NCBI GenBank assembly: GCA_018894105.1
Contig: CM032125.1
Span: forward strand, 1,860,001-1,924,000
Length of the DNA: 64,000 nt
Direction: 5' to 3'
DNA from: Jacaranda mimosifolia
Taxonomy: Eukaryota; Streptophyta; Magnoliopsida; Lamiales; Bignoniaceae
Shown here: one piece after another, positions 48,587 to 60,616 of the stretch
How the letters are laid out: each line of letters starts with the position of its first letter
Position numbering within the stretch: position 1 is the first letter of the stretch
The notes under the pieces: generated by a model
What the model was told of the DNA's origin: nothing
Database searches by the model: none
Seen by the model: only the letters and a program-made list of their open reading frames with translations
Made by a program: the position numbers and the translations under genes

Positions 48587-50602
48587 GATTTAATTCACAA
48601 TGCCTATGATGATTCATTATCTGCGGAACACTTTGATGTTCGTGCTTGGGTCAAAGTATCACAAGATTATAGTGTACAAGAGATTCTCTGAAGCCTCCTA
48701 ATTTCCATGAAAGTAGGAGTTTCTGAACGAAGCATCGGATCAATGGTACAAAATGTGTACCAACACCTAACTGGTAGGAGGTATCTCATTGTAATGGATG
48801 ATATGTGGGGTACAAAGGCATGGGGTGATGTAAAAATGGTATTTCTTGATGACTATAACGGAAGCCGGATCATATTAACCATAAGGATATATGATGTGGC
48901 TGGTTATTCCGCCTCTTCTAGCCCTCTTCATGAGATGCACTTCATGGATGAGGATTAAAGTTGGAATTTGATTCAGCAGAAGGTGTTTGCAGGAAAAAAT
49001 TGTCCAGCTGAATTGGAAATCATTTGAAAGACAATTGCAAGAAGTTGTAGAGGACTACCCCTTGCAATTGTTGTCATTGCTAGGCTCCTATTAGTCAGTA
49101 AGACTCAAACTTCTTGGAAATATGCAAAATACATAAATTTAGCTATCAGTACTACAAATAATGAGCAGCTAACAAAGATACTATTTTTAAGTTATGTCCA
49201 CTTGCCTCATCATTTGAGGCCGTGTTTGCTATACATGGGAGCCTTTTCAGAAGATTATGGGATTCGTGCCTCGAAACTCATCAAATTATGGGTAGCAGAG
49301 GGTTTTCTAAAACCAAGTGGATCTAAAAGCTTTGAAGAGGTGGCAAAAGAATATTTGGAGAATCTTGAGAAGAGGAGTCTTGTTTTGATCACCAATAGGA
49401 AGTCTAATGGCAAGATCAAAAGTTGCAGCCTCCATGATCTTGTACGGGATTTGTGGATAAGAAAAGCCCAGGAAGAGAAGTTTCATCTCAATCTTATGAA
49501 TAAGTATGATGAGTGAGCTCCTCTAGAATGCAAAAAAAGTCTGCGCCACGTAAGTATTGCTTATCCTTATTATCTGTCCGACATTTGTGGCTGCCCAACC
49601 ATCCGTACTATTTTTTGCTTCAAGAACGGGACTTTATTAAGCATTCCTCGTAATTTTAGATTGTTGAGGGTGTTGAATGTTGGTAAGGTTAGTTTCAGAT
49701 TGTTTGTAGATCTTGTTTTCCCTACTGAAGTATTTGAGCTATTTCATTTAAGGTACCTTGTTTTCAGCCTTCCTTATAGATATCTCGGGAGAAGCATTGC
49801 TATTCCTCCATCCATATTAAACCTTCACAATCTACAAACCTTAATCATTAGTCCATCTGGGGTATGTGATTGTTTGCCAATGGAAATTTGGAGGATGCAA
49901 CAATTAAGGCATCTAATATTTTCTGGCCGCTTACCCGATATTCCAGAAGGAGCTCCAACTTTTGCTCTAGAAAACCTACACACACTTTCGAAAGTAGAAG
50001 ATTTCAAATGCACTGAAGAGGTCCTAAAAATGATTCCAAACCTAAAAACATTGGAAATCTTTTATTTCAGAAAGGAATATGCTGAAGACAGTTATCTTGA
50101 GAATCTTGTATACCTACATCAACTCGAAAAACTAAAGTTAGAGGTACATATAGAATCATTTCAGGGAAAGCTTAATCCTGTTTTTCCACAGAAGCTTAAA
50201 GAGTTAACCTTGAGGGGTTGTAGACTTCACTGGAAAGATATGTCGATTGTTGGCTCGTTGCTTAATCTTGAAGTACTTAAGCTGAGGGATTACACTTGCC
50301 ATGGAGATAAATGGGAAACAAGTGAAGGAGAATTTCCTCAGTTGAAATTTCTGTTGATTGACGAACCAGATCTCCAGCAATGGATAACTGAAAGTAGTCA
50401 CTTACCAAACCTCAAGTGCCTAAAGCTTTATGCTTGTTGGGATCTAAATGAGATTCCAGATGGTATTGGAGATATTCCAACACTTGAACTCATTGCAGTT
50501 GATAACCGTAACAAATCTTCTGTGGACTCAACCAAGCAGATACAAGAGGAACAACAAGAAAATTGCGGATATGCTACTCTTCAAGTTCGTGTTGGTAAGT
50601 GA
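48587..50602 (+). pseudogene. R1-like NLR, 5'-truncated with four nonsense codons (NLR2)
   Basis: One continuous frame from 48587 to the stop at 50600-50602, interrupted only by nonsense codons: TGA 48689, TAA 48956, TGA 49025 and TGA 49514. The two small deletions near 49090 and 49125 are in frame. It starts inside NB-ARC just after where the P-loop would be (HNAYDDSLSAEHFDVRAW, the RNBS-A region missing from NLR1). It continues with LIVMDDMW, GLPLA, LHD (MHD position) and the LRRs, collinear with NLR1 to the stop. Coiled coil and P-loop are gone, replaced by the repeat ending at 48582. The distal 313 codons (49661-50602) are open but lack the receptor core. Confidence 0.9.
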
Positions 50603-50952
50603 TTGCTCTTTCGGAAAGCTGACACTAGTTCTGTTTTTCAGGTTAGAGATTGTATAATTATTAGATATTTTCAGCATTTTATATTTTATTTATAGCTGTA
50701 ACGGTGTTAGTTAGCAAGGTCTGCTAGTTAGGGCTTGTTTCTCCTTTCTCCTTTTTATCCACTTCGCATATAAGTGTGTCTTCACAGCATTCAATGCAAT
50801 TAGTTTTTCCCCCAGTATCATAGCATTGCTTCCCTTTTCACTAAATGCAGTACAACTGATGGTGATGATGATGTTGATGATGATAATAATAATCAGTTAC
50901 TTCTATTTCTATAGTTTTGCAGCATTTTGCATAAATAGAATGTTATGATAGA
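50603..50952. other. NLR2 3' flank with GATGAT-type microsatellite
   Basis: The first 45 bases match the NLR1 3' flank. A TGATGATGATGTTGATGATG run followed by ATAATAAT lies at 50859-50893. No gene is seen. Confidence 0.5.
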
Positions 50953-50967
50953 ACCAAGAAATTAGAG

Positions 50968-51081
50968 TTTTTTTTTTTTTTTTTTAATTTATATACACGC
51001 ACATACATCAAGAGCTCGTTCGGGCTTGAACCCCTGACCTCCCACATTACATGGGAGACTTATGCTATTGGGCCACTTGGC
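50968..51081 (-). mobile_element. tRNA-derived SINE with target duplication
   Basis: On the minus strand the 114-bp element starts with an A-box-like region (GTGGCCCAATAGCATAAG) and carries a B box (GGTTCAAGCCC). It ends in a long A tract. It is flanked by ACCAAGAAATTAGAG (50953-50967) and ACCAAGAAATTGGAG (51082-51096), a 15-base duplication with one change. It is short, with no folded tRNA, so it is a SINE and not a tRNA gene. Confidence 0.85.
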
Positions 51082-51360
51082 ACCAAGAAATTGGAGTAAT
51101 ATATTAAGATTGTAACCTCAAAAAGCTTTTCCCCCTTTAGACCAACAATTAGACAGATTCCACTGGATTCCCTGTTAAAAGATATTCTGCTCACGGAGGA
51201 AACTTTTATTTGATTTTACCATTGTTTTATCCTAGGATAAGATAATAAGCTAAATTAAAAATCTAAACAATAAGTTGATGATAATCATTTGCACATAAAA
51301 ATCATATACATATATACCTCTTATTGCTTAAATTTATATGGGCAGAAGTATTCCCGCCCG

Positions 51361-52135
51361 CTAGTCCAGTTTGCCATTCTTACCTCCTTCGGCTTTTGGT
51401 ATAGCCCAGATGCCACTCAAAGTTGTCTAGTAACGACCACACCAAATAGCCCCATCCATCGATTGCACGTGAGATTTTTTTCTTCCACTATGAATAATTT
51501 CTTGATATAAGATAACCCTTGAATATGATATACCCAAACTAAAGACAAAAATATTTCTCGCACCACAACTCTCAAATTTGTCAAATAACACTTTCAACCC
51601 CTTCGTATTGCCCCCCTCATAATTCAGAACAAATGCCTCACGAGTATCACAAGTTTCATGAGTGTACTCTAAGTAATCATAAAGTACACCTATTTAATTA
51701 ATTACTACTTCTAAAACTAGGAAATTCTAGTACAAATTAATATACATACACATACATATGTAATGTAACAATGTAAAAGTAGATAAAATCAAATTCTCTG
51801 GAGACTATAAGAATTTTAATAAAATTTGATCTTTTACGTAACCTGATTGAGTCCACATTATATATATCCTGATTGAGTGATTGACCATCAAAGATCATAT
51901 GATTTTAAAACTTGCAAATACAACATGTGTCTTACATGTGCCTGCAAAAAGGACATGCTAAGAGAAAAAAATCAATGCGTACAAGTTTCAATCACAATCG
52001 CACACACATTAGTAAGAACTGCAACACATAGAAGCGGGGGAAATGCCATAACGCACTTGATTGCTTGATGAACTGCAGCAAGGTATAACCTTTGTAATAA
52101 GAAACTCGTAATTTATCATCTTCTTCATCCATACC
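51361..52135 (-). pseudogene. GH1 beta-glucosidase C-terminal remnant 4
   Basis: The penultimate exon (52135-52056) follows a CTACAG acceptor and reads GMDEEDDKLRVSYYKGY. A two-base insertion then breaks the LAAVHQAIK segment. The last exon (about 51460-51361) reads [19 protein letters not shown] and jumps to the final residues and TAG, having lost the segment between. The acceptor sits where the GH1 TENG nucleophile motif is normally split by an intron. It lies tail to tail with NLR2, as remnant 1 does with NLR1. Confidence 0.85.
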
Positions 52136-52255
52136 CTGTAGATATTTATAACAATTTAGAGGATGAAACAAAAAATTCATATTTATAACAATTAGGCCAA
52201 TGCGGAAAGGCAAGGCGAGCACAAGATGTATTTTAGGCTGTTTTTTTCCGCCATT

Positions 52256-52757
52256 AAAGGGCATTTTGCGGGACTATAAAACCACAGGGCAATAATTTGC
52301 AGTTTCCTGTTTCATCATGCATAAAATTGTTTCAGTACTACAATTACTCCTTAATTTTTTGTTGGATTGCACAAGGTATATGTGTTTAATATGCACATAT
52401 GTACTCTCAACCAACCAATCAGGATCCCTCTTGCTATGTTAGAAAGATCGAATGGCTGGAGCTCAAGCTGTTTCTTTATCTATTGATAAACTAGAGCAAG
52501 AGAGCTAGTGAGAAACTCAAGATGAAAAACTCAACTAGAAACTTATCCATGTGACGAATATGACCAGGAATTTTGGCTTATTTTGCTTGGACTGTGTGTG
52601 CTTGTCTACATTTACAGAGATGAAATTTTCAACTACTCCAAATACCCAATATCAATCATGTGAAGAGAATGATGGCTGCCCCTCAAGCTTAGTTCAACAG
52701 TAAAAAGATAATCGGAAAGTTTGCATGATCAATTTGTTGGCCATTCATCATTAAGAA
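52256..52757. other. Intergenic DNA with a short NLR-start-like frame
   Basis: Mostly featureless. At about 52452 an 18-codon frame MAGAQAVSLSIDKLEQES then stop resembles the first residues of CC-type NLRs, but nothing further is recognisable. At 52758 a truncated LTR start (TGTAATTCCCCAAGTC) matches the solo LTR at 37807. Confidence 0.35.
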
Positions 52758-52865
52758 TGTAATTCCCCAAGTCTCTATGTGAATTGTTATAGATTTAACA
52801 ATATATATATATATATATTCTAATTAGAAGTATTGTCAACTTTAGAACTATTTGAATTTCATTAA

Positions 52866-53325
52866 GGGTTTGTTTGCTTTGACATATAGAATTAGGCAAG
52901 ATACACATACTAATAATATATAAGTTAGAAATGGTATCCAATATCATGTAATCTATTGTTTGTTTTGATTTTAGAAATTGATGATATCCCACACCTGAAA
53001 TTATATAATGTTTGGTTGGCAAGATTGCTAAATATGATTATACTTTATAATATTCAAAATGTCCAAACTTATAATAAGGTAATTTTTACAATGATGGTTA
53101 GAGTTTTCAAATGAGGGGTAAGAATGACTTTTTCAATCCTTATCATATCAAATTTAAAAGGATGGAAAATGGATCTAGCCATCTTGGCCTGATCCCTAAA
53201 CCAGCTTGGCCCATGATACTATGTCGGACCGCAAAGGTATCATGAATCATAAAAATGTGAAGCAAACAAAAGATAAGACTTGAAAATGTATCTATCATGC
53301 TTTATCATTTAAAGCAAACAAGCCA
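52866..53325. mobile_element. Tourist-like MITE with TAA target duplication
   Basis: A 460-bp element bounded by TAA at 52863-52865 and 53326-53328. The ends are inverted: left GGGTTTGTTTGCTTTG, right AAAGCAAACAAGCCA. It has no coding capacity. The TAA/TTA target and GG..TGTTTG terminus place it with PIF/Harbinger MITEs. Confidence 0.75.
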
Positions 53326-53469
53326 TAAGGATAAACCTTTAATGTCATGAGATCTAGAATGCAATGTTATATAACTAATAGTGAGTTTTTGTCTTATGAG
53401 GGAAAGGGCAAAAAAAAATGGTGGATATTGAATTTCAAAAATAGTGGATCAATTATAGTTGGTTTTGAT

Positions 53470-54732
53470 AAAGATGGTGGTGGCAATGGAAAGAGGAAAG
53501 ATAAAGTGATAAAGGAAAGAAGGAAGATGTATACTAAGAAAAAAATAGATAATGAAAGAGAAATTAATAATTGAGATTGGTTGTGAATTGTGAAGGTAGA
53601 TGCCGGTTCCAATGCTGATATTGGCGTAGATGGGTCTTGGATTCAACTGACAAGTGTGTGGCTGTTAGTGATTAAATCTCACATTCTTTGGTATATATCA
53701 ATTTCCCTATTTTGAATGATTTTAGTCTTTGCATTGTAGAAATGGCAGTGAAGTTGGTCTTTGACAAATTTACTAAAACTCCGAACTGGGTCAGTTAAGA
53801 TTTTTATGGACTTAGTACTTATCCCATTCTGAATCCAATTGAGTTGAACCTGTTACTCATTAGACCCATTTTGTAAGTTTAAAAATTTTTAAAAATAGTT
53901 TTTGAAAAAAAAAAAAAAAAATCTTCACAACTTTTTGAATATTAGAAAATATTGTTATTGACAAAAAATAGTTATTTAAAAATTTATATATGCATGTCTT
54001 AGTTTTTGACATAAAATTATAAATTACAAATATTTTGTTGCTTATATATATATATTGAATGCATAAAATATTTGTTATTTATAAGTAATATATATAATAT
54101 ACACATTTTCATATATATATAAATATACATCATATAAGTACACCCATAATAAATAGAATTTATATACATAATATCATAATGGGGTGGGTCTAGATCCAAA
54201 ACTTAAATTCAAGACCTATTTATAATTTCAAAACACGTACATCCAAGACAAAACGTGTTCGAAGCAAATCTGGGTAGAACCCAAGCCCATTGTCATCGCA
54301 ATTATGCAAGCTAGGTTCATGGTTGCTAATCAACTATTCAACTAATCGGTAGATTATCTCCAATCATGCAAATTCGGACACAACTAATTGGTAGATTATG
54401 TTCACACAACTTTATTGGCCTATCATATTTGCTTTTCTTGTCAGTCACAATTACTGTGTAATTATGATGACCAACTTTATATATATATATATATATACAT
54501 AAATTAATCAACCGACTCTATCTCTCTCCCCCCCCCCCCCCCACCCCCCCCCCCCCCCCCCCAAATTCCTTATCCAAATTTTAATCGTACTATACTTGGG
54601 CTGGGTAAGTGATGGTCGCTTTCCATACTTTGCTCACCTTTAGACATTTTTCATGAAAAATAGTTGGTAGCTGTAGTGGAGAAACAGGAAAAGCAAAGCT
54701 ATGAAGATATTGTGGAGAAACTGAGGGGTGAG
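53470..54732. repeat. Segmental duplication block A, copy 2
   Basis: Matches 3208-4477. The GGGGTGAG at 54725-54732 is single here, the uninterrupted hAT target. A C-rich tract at 54528-54562 (one A among Cs) stands where copy 1 has a CT microsatellite. Confidence 0.85.
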
Positions 54733-56690
54733 AGTTGGCTCAATAAATAAATATAGGTTGAAGAAGTTGAAAGGTGAAACAGCAGTGTTTCATTATATTT
54801 TTATTCTTAAATTTGTGCATCGTGAATTATATTTTTTAAAAGGGTTAATTATGTAACTGTGAAGCATAATTTTCACACTGTTTATATTTTATATGCATAG
54901 TGTTCGGAACTAAATATTTTAAAAATTATTAATTAAAATACATATATAATTTACAACAAATTACATGAATTAAATAAATGTTACTTATATTCAGACTCTA
55001 AATAAATATATCAAAGAATATTCTTACATAAGTGCAGAGTTTTTATTTCTTAAATTAACTTTTAATTTTGATAATTTTGAATTATTTATAATAAATTTAA
55101 ATATTAAAAAATTTCATAAATATTAAATTAATTTATTCAAATTCAAATTTTAAATAAAAAAATAAAAATAATAGACAATATAATTTTAATAATTTTAAAT
55201 TTAAATTACATACTGAATAATTTTTTAAAATTTTTTTTTTTCCCTTCTTCATCTTCATTATCTCTTCAGTCTACCTTACACCAACCACAACAACCACGAG
55301 TGCGCCTCCAACACCCGTATTGCGGCCACTCCTTCCATCCAAACCACCAGTATTCCTTGTACCGATGCTATCAACATCATGGTAGCCACGGCAGCTCCTG
55401 AGGTGGGAGGAGTGGCCACAAAAAATTAATATTTGTTACAATTAGGCTAGAAAATAGATCCAATGTTAGGCCATTGTGGAAAAAAATATAATTTTAGTCC
55501 CCTAATTTTAACCTATAAGCCTTTTTGGTCCTTTTTGATTTTGAGATTTTATTTTAGTTCATAAGCCCACAAAATTTTTGTAAATTTAGTTCTTCAGGAT
55601 GAAATGGCACACATGGACTCGAAATTCGCTCAATTGGACTAGTAAAATGAGTAAAAGTTGACATGTGTACCCAAATGCCACATGTATACATCATTATACA
55701 ACTCAACATTTGGGTTTTAGATGGAAATTTGAGGGGCAAAAATGTAATTACATATGGCTAGAGAAAGAGAGCACTAATAATTTACAAAATCTACAAAATA
55801 TATTTAATGTGCTTAACTTAAATAATTTAAGATATGCAAAAACTTTTTATAAAAGAATTTTAGATACTAATAAATATTTAAATTTTTATATTTACTTAAA
55901 CATGTAAATAATAATAGATAAGATTGCTAATAAAAATTTATTTTTTAAAATTTTAAAAAATAAAAATAACTATTCTATATCAATTCTTTACATATATTTT
56001 CTCTCATCATAAATTTTAATAAAACATTCAAATAACTAAAGAATCAAATATTTCAAATTATTATACTTTATATAAGCATATATATAGCTATATATATGTA
56101 TAAATGTTACAGTCCCCTTTCGCCGTACCCCACCCCACATTCTCGACGTCGATGCTGTCCCCCATCCCATCACCACACCTCTTACGCCTTGGCCATGGCG
56201 GCATATATATAAGTCAGTAATTTTTCAATTCATATATTTTCACTATTTCATTTCTCAGTAAAAGTTTATCAAAATGGTAATGTATCAGTAAACTACCATG
56301 AGTTCAACTTTGTATAAATGATTTGTACTATTTTGGTGTATATTTAAAACATCATCATACATGGTTATTAAGAAAAATATTCTCACCTATATTTTAAATA
56401 TATATATATATGGGCGTAATTTTTTAATGATATTTATAGCAGATGTGTTTTAATAATGAAAGCTGGATAGGATAAAAGAAGAAACATATCGTACTAAGTA
56501 GTATAAAGAAACAAGAATACATAAATAAAAGGGGCCCAAAAAAAATAGAAAGACAATTAAATCATCAATGGAGAAAAAACATAAGGAATATCAAATAGCA
56601 CCTCTTTCTGAATCATAGCTTTGGATATGAAAAAAGTTAGTTCCTAAAGAATACAATTGTTAGTATTCATCCATTCAATATGTTCTAAGA
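54733..56690. repeat. Segmental duplication block B, copy 2
   Basis: Matches 5898-7864 throughout, including the GC-rich patch near 55250-55420 and the chance open frames at 55554-55739 and 55665-55907. No gene is called. Confidence 0.85.
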
Positions 56691-58139
56691 TCACAAATGA
56701 TTCTTATCAATCAAAAGGTCAGCAGTTGCTAATAAAGATACACTTTATGATAAGATATACTTTATGGTTTTAAATAAATATCATACATGAGGATAGATAA
56801 TTGTTATATGCTAAAAAAATAAAGTCTTAATCTCATTTTTTGATTAGGTTTGATCATAATTTATGATTTGTATGCTCGAAGATTTACGAAATAAATAAGG
56901 TACATAATTGCATCATAACAATATTGCAAGATTTGATTATGAGCCTCACATATTTTGTTGGGAATGCTTAATAACACCCCCGAAATTCAATATTTTGGAA
57001 AATAAGGATTTAGAAAATTAAAGGAATTATTGGTCGAATTTTAGGGCTCGAAAAATAATTGAAAAAGGGACTTAATTGCAACTTTAGAAGAGATTGGGGG
57101 CTCAATCGCAAAACCTTTATTCTTGAAGGACTCATTTGCAATTTTTAGAGATTTGATTTGAACGAGTTTTATAAGTTTTGGGGTTTGTATGTAAGCATTT
57201 TGTTCAATGGGATCAGCTGCAATTATTAAAGGATTTAAGAGACTTGATTGAATTTATTTGGAAACTTTGGGGCTAATTTGACATTAAGGAAAAGCTGATT
57301 TTATTATTAAAAACTTATTTAATTAAATGGTGAATTACAGCTACTACCCATGATGTTTAACATAATTACAAAAAACTCCTCATTTTTTCAAAAATTACAA
57401 AGCCCCTCGACATTTTTTGCCATCCATCAATTTAGTCTGGTCGTTAGCTGCCGTTAGAAATGCCTTTCAGGTAATGTCCTTCAAAAATTTTAAATTTTCG
57501 TTAAAAATGCCTTGTGAAATTCCATAAAATGCCCTTCAAGTAATTGATTGATGAACTGATTGTATAAAAGAAGAAGGGAAGGGAAGGGGGTGGAAGGGTG
57601 AAGGTGGAGTTAGGGTTTGATATTTAAAAATAAATAAATATATATATATATTTCAATTAATAAATAGTTCAATTAAGATATATATTTAATTTTTTACTTA
57701 TTGTGTTCTGAAGTAACTAATAAATTTAAGTAAGTTTATTTTAGAGAGTTTATTATTTGAATAAATATTTTAAATATTATAATTTTTTTAATTTAGATAT
57801 AATTATTATTTTAATAAATAATATAACTATATTTAAAATTTTATCTTTTTTAATTAATTTAAATTTAAAATTATGATTAGAACGGAAAATTTTATATCTG
57901 TTTGTATTTTAATTACTTTTTAAAAGTATTTTTTAATTATTTTTTAAAAATATTTACCAATAACTTAATGTACTAAAATGTTAAACTATAAACATATAAA
58001 TTGTTGTACAATTAACAATAACTTGTTGTAAAATAACGTGTGTCATTTATTTAGTGGTACCTTACATGAGATAACTACAATCATACCTCACGGTGGACAC
58101 TCCCTACATAAATTATTTGTTACGACAATATTATTACTC
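56691..58139. other. Mixed repeat DNA with truncated LTR start
   Basis: About 56691-56960 is collinear with 28280-28475 plus 34711-34790, which gives the uninterrupted form of the MULE target region. About 56971-57320 is a truncated copy of the LTR start seen at 40228. About 57325-57480 (GAATTACAGCTACTACCC...) resembles a MULE-type terminus, but no partner end was found. The rest is AT-rich. Confidence 0.55.
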
Positions 58140-59589
58140 TTATATAAGTAATATATGTAATATGGACAATTTTTTTCATATTTTTAAATACACATCAAAT
58201 AAATACGTTCATAATAAGTAGAATATATATAACGTTTTAATGGAGCATGTCAGCTCCAAAATATTAAACCCAAACTCAATTCAAGACCCATTAATTAATA
58301 TAATTTCAAAACCAACCCAAAATAAGATGAATCCGGGGCGAACCGCCTAAAACTCGACCCCATTGTCACCCCGACAGTGCAGGCTAGGTTCATGGTTGCT
58401 AATCAACTAGTTCAATTCTAACTGGTCAAGTAATTAATAGATCTATTATCTCCAATCATACAGATTTGGACACAACTAATTGGTAGATTATATTCACACA
58501 ACTTTATTGAACTATCAAATTTGCTTTTCTCGGTAGTCACGATTACTTTGTAATTAAGAATGACTAACTTTTGTAATTAATTAAGAAGTCTTCTCATTCA
58601 ATATATTTTAATCATTCTTGGGTGGGTAAGTGATCATAGCCTTTCATACTTTGCTCACCTTTAGACTCCTTAGGGCCATTTGTTTTCATTCTCAAATCCC
58701 GTTCTTACATTTTCTACTATTTAAAAATTAAAACACGTCACATTTTACATAATTTTCGCCCAATATCATTTATATTTTTATTCTCAAAAAACATTCCCAA
58801 ATAATTCCTATATCATTCTCTCAATAACATATATATCTTATCTCTATATTATCATCATTACTATATATCTCTCTCCACCTACAATTTATTAAACTCTATA
58901 TAATCATTATTTTTCCAATAATCTATCTAAATATAAACTCAATTTTAACTCATTTTTACTAACTACCTTTCCAAATTTTAAAAATGATTAAAACAGAAAA
59001 TGAGAATGAAAACAAAATCAAACGGGCCCTTAGTCTTCACTACTAGGTGGAATTTTGATACAATTATATACATAGTATTTGGTAATTTTAAGTATCTTAA
59101 AAATTGTTAACTAATATACAATATATAGTCTAAAATTATTTGCATGAATTAAGTAAATATTTACTTATATTCAAACTCCAAATAAAAAATTAAAAAAATA
59201 TTCTTAGAAAAACTCTGCATTTTTTATTTCCTAAGTTTTTGTAATTTTAATAATTTTAAATTACTCATAATAAAATATAATATATTTAACTATTAATAAA
59301 ACTTCATAAATATTAAATTAATTTATTCAATTTCAAAATTTAAATAAGAAAAATAAAAATAATAGAAAATATAATTTTTATAATTTTGAATACGTATTCA
59401 ATACTTATTTTAATTGTTTTTTCTTTATTATTTTTAACTATCTCTCTTTTTTTTTTTTTTTTTTTTTTTGGGCCCCTCTTCTTCATTCCCTCCTGAGTCT
59501 TCCTTACAGCAACCGCAACCACCACAAGCACCGCCTCCATCACCCCTACCATAGCCACTACACCCACCCAAACCCCCTACCCCATGTAT
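58140..59589. repeat. Diverged third copy of the NLR upstream unit, with MITE
   Basis: About 58140-58670 is a diverged copy of 3817-4390, and about 59040-59340 of 6040-6400. Between them is a MITE (58673-59029, see its own entry). A C/T-rich patch at 59440-59600 resembles the one at 6410-6560. This indicates an older tandem duplication preceding the 50-kb one. Confidence 0.65.
58673..59029. mobile_element. Tourist-like MITE, second member
   Basis: 357 bp flanked by TTA (58670-58672 and 59030-59032). Ends: left GGGCCATTTGTTTTCATTCT, right AATGAAAACAAAATCAAACG followed by GGCCC, an inverted repeat. Same family as 2524-2869, with better preserved ends. Confidence 0.8.
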
Positions 59590-60309
59590 CGATGCCATCA
59601 ACGTGACGGTAGCCATGGCAGTTGCTGAGGTGGTATATGTCAATATATAAATATATAAAAAAAATTATAAATATATAATTATTACGTAATTTGGACTCTT
59701 CATTTTTCAAACTATCCAACAGTTGTTATAACTAAATTTTATTTGAGACATTTCACAAATCACATCCATTTAAACAACACGTCGTTGCATTGCTGAGGTA
59801 TTTGTAATTATGAAACTTTTTTGATTGTTTTTATAATTGGGTGGAACCTCATCGGGTGTATGTATATATATAATTAACCCTTTTCATGATGCAGCCCATG
59901 TACTTTACAAGTGATTAATGCCATCGACCTAAGAACTCATAAAGAGAAAAAGGAAATAAGAAAGAAAAACAATGTACAATTTTTAATTAACAATTAATAC
60001 CACTTTTTGAAAGCTGAAAAGACGTTTACAATGTAAAAGATTCCTAAATAATTGGCTAAAATTTATAAGGATATTAGTCTGGTAAAATTTCAAATTTCAC
60101 ATTGATCACAAATGTTAAGGACAATGATTTCCGGCCTACCAAAAAGCGTATTCGATAACACTTCAATTCCATGTTCAGTTTTCTGTCTTCCATGTTAACA
60201 TATTGATCAATCCCCTCTCCTCTCTAAATTTCTTTTTCATCTTTCTCATGTTATACTTCCTTCATTTGGATTCTTCCTTCCTTCACTTTATTCACTTTGT
60301 TATAAATCA

Positions 60310-60347
<38 letters not shown>

Positions 60348-60386
60348 AGGTAGCCCTTGTTATTTCTTCCTTCAACGTGATTTGAT
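59590..60386. promoter_or_regulatory. NLR3 upstream region
   Basis: Collinear with 9373-10208 before NLR1. A (CT)n run at 60312-60347 immediately precedes the start codon, where NLR1 has a non-repetitive pyrimidine-rich leader. Confidence 0.5.
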
Positions 60387-60616
60387 ATGGCTTATGCTGC
60401 TCTTGTTTCACTCGAACAAACAATAGATAAATTACTACATCATCATAATGATCAATGTACCATTTCCCCTCATGATAGACAACAACTCATGTTTATCCAT
60501 GATTTCATTACCTTCTTGCAAGGTTTTCTTGAAAATTTTCCAAAGAAAGCCCACAATTTGGAAGGACGGATTAGAGATCTGGCAAATGAAGCAGAAGATA
60601 TTATTGAATTGCAGAT
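60387..60616 (+). pseudogene. R1-like NLR, coiled-coil fragment cut by retroelement (NLR3)
   Basis: The first 76 codons match NLR1 closely, from MAYAALVSLEQTIDK through GRIRDLANEAEDIIEL. At 60616 the sequence passes into the A-rich part of a gypsy LTR. The open frame runs 31 more codons of LTR-encoded residues to a stop at 60708-60710. No NB-ARC or LRR follows inside the window. The remainder of the gene could lie beyond the retroelement, to the right of the window. Confidence 0.9.

Noticed and set aside
50990..51080. Possible tRNA gene with a good B box
   Set aside because: It has no cloverleaf, ends in an A tail and is flanked by a target duplication, so it is a SINE.
52452..52508. Second CC-NLR start (MAGAQAVSLSIDKLEQ)
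   Set aside because: Only 18 codons before a stop, with no further NLR sequence; too short to call.
59434..59643. Gly/Cys-rich minus-strand frame, possible small secreted protein
   Set aside because: The paralogous patches at 6410-6560 and 55240-55420 do not keep the frame, and a long T run encodes its lysines.
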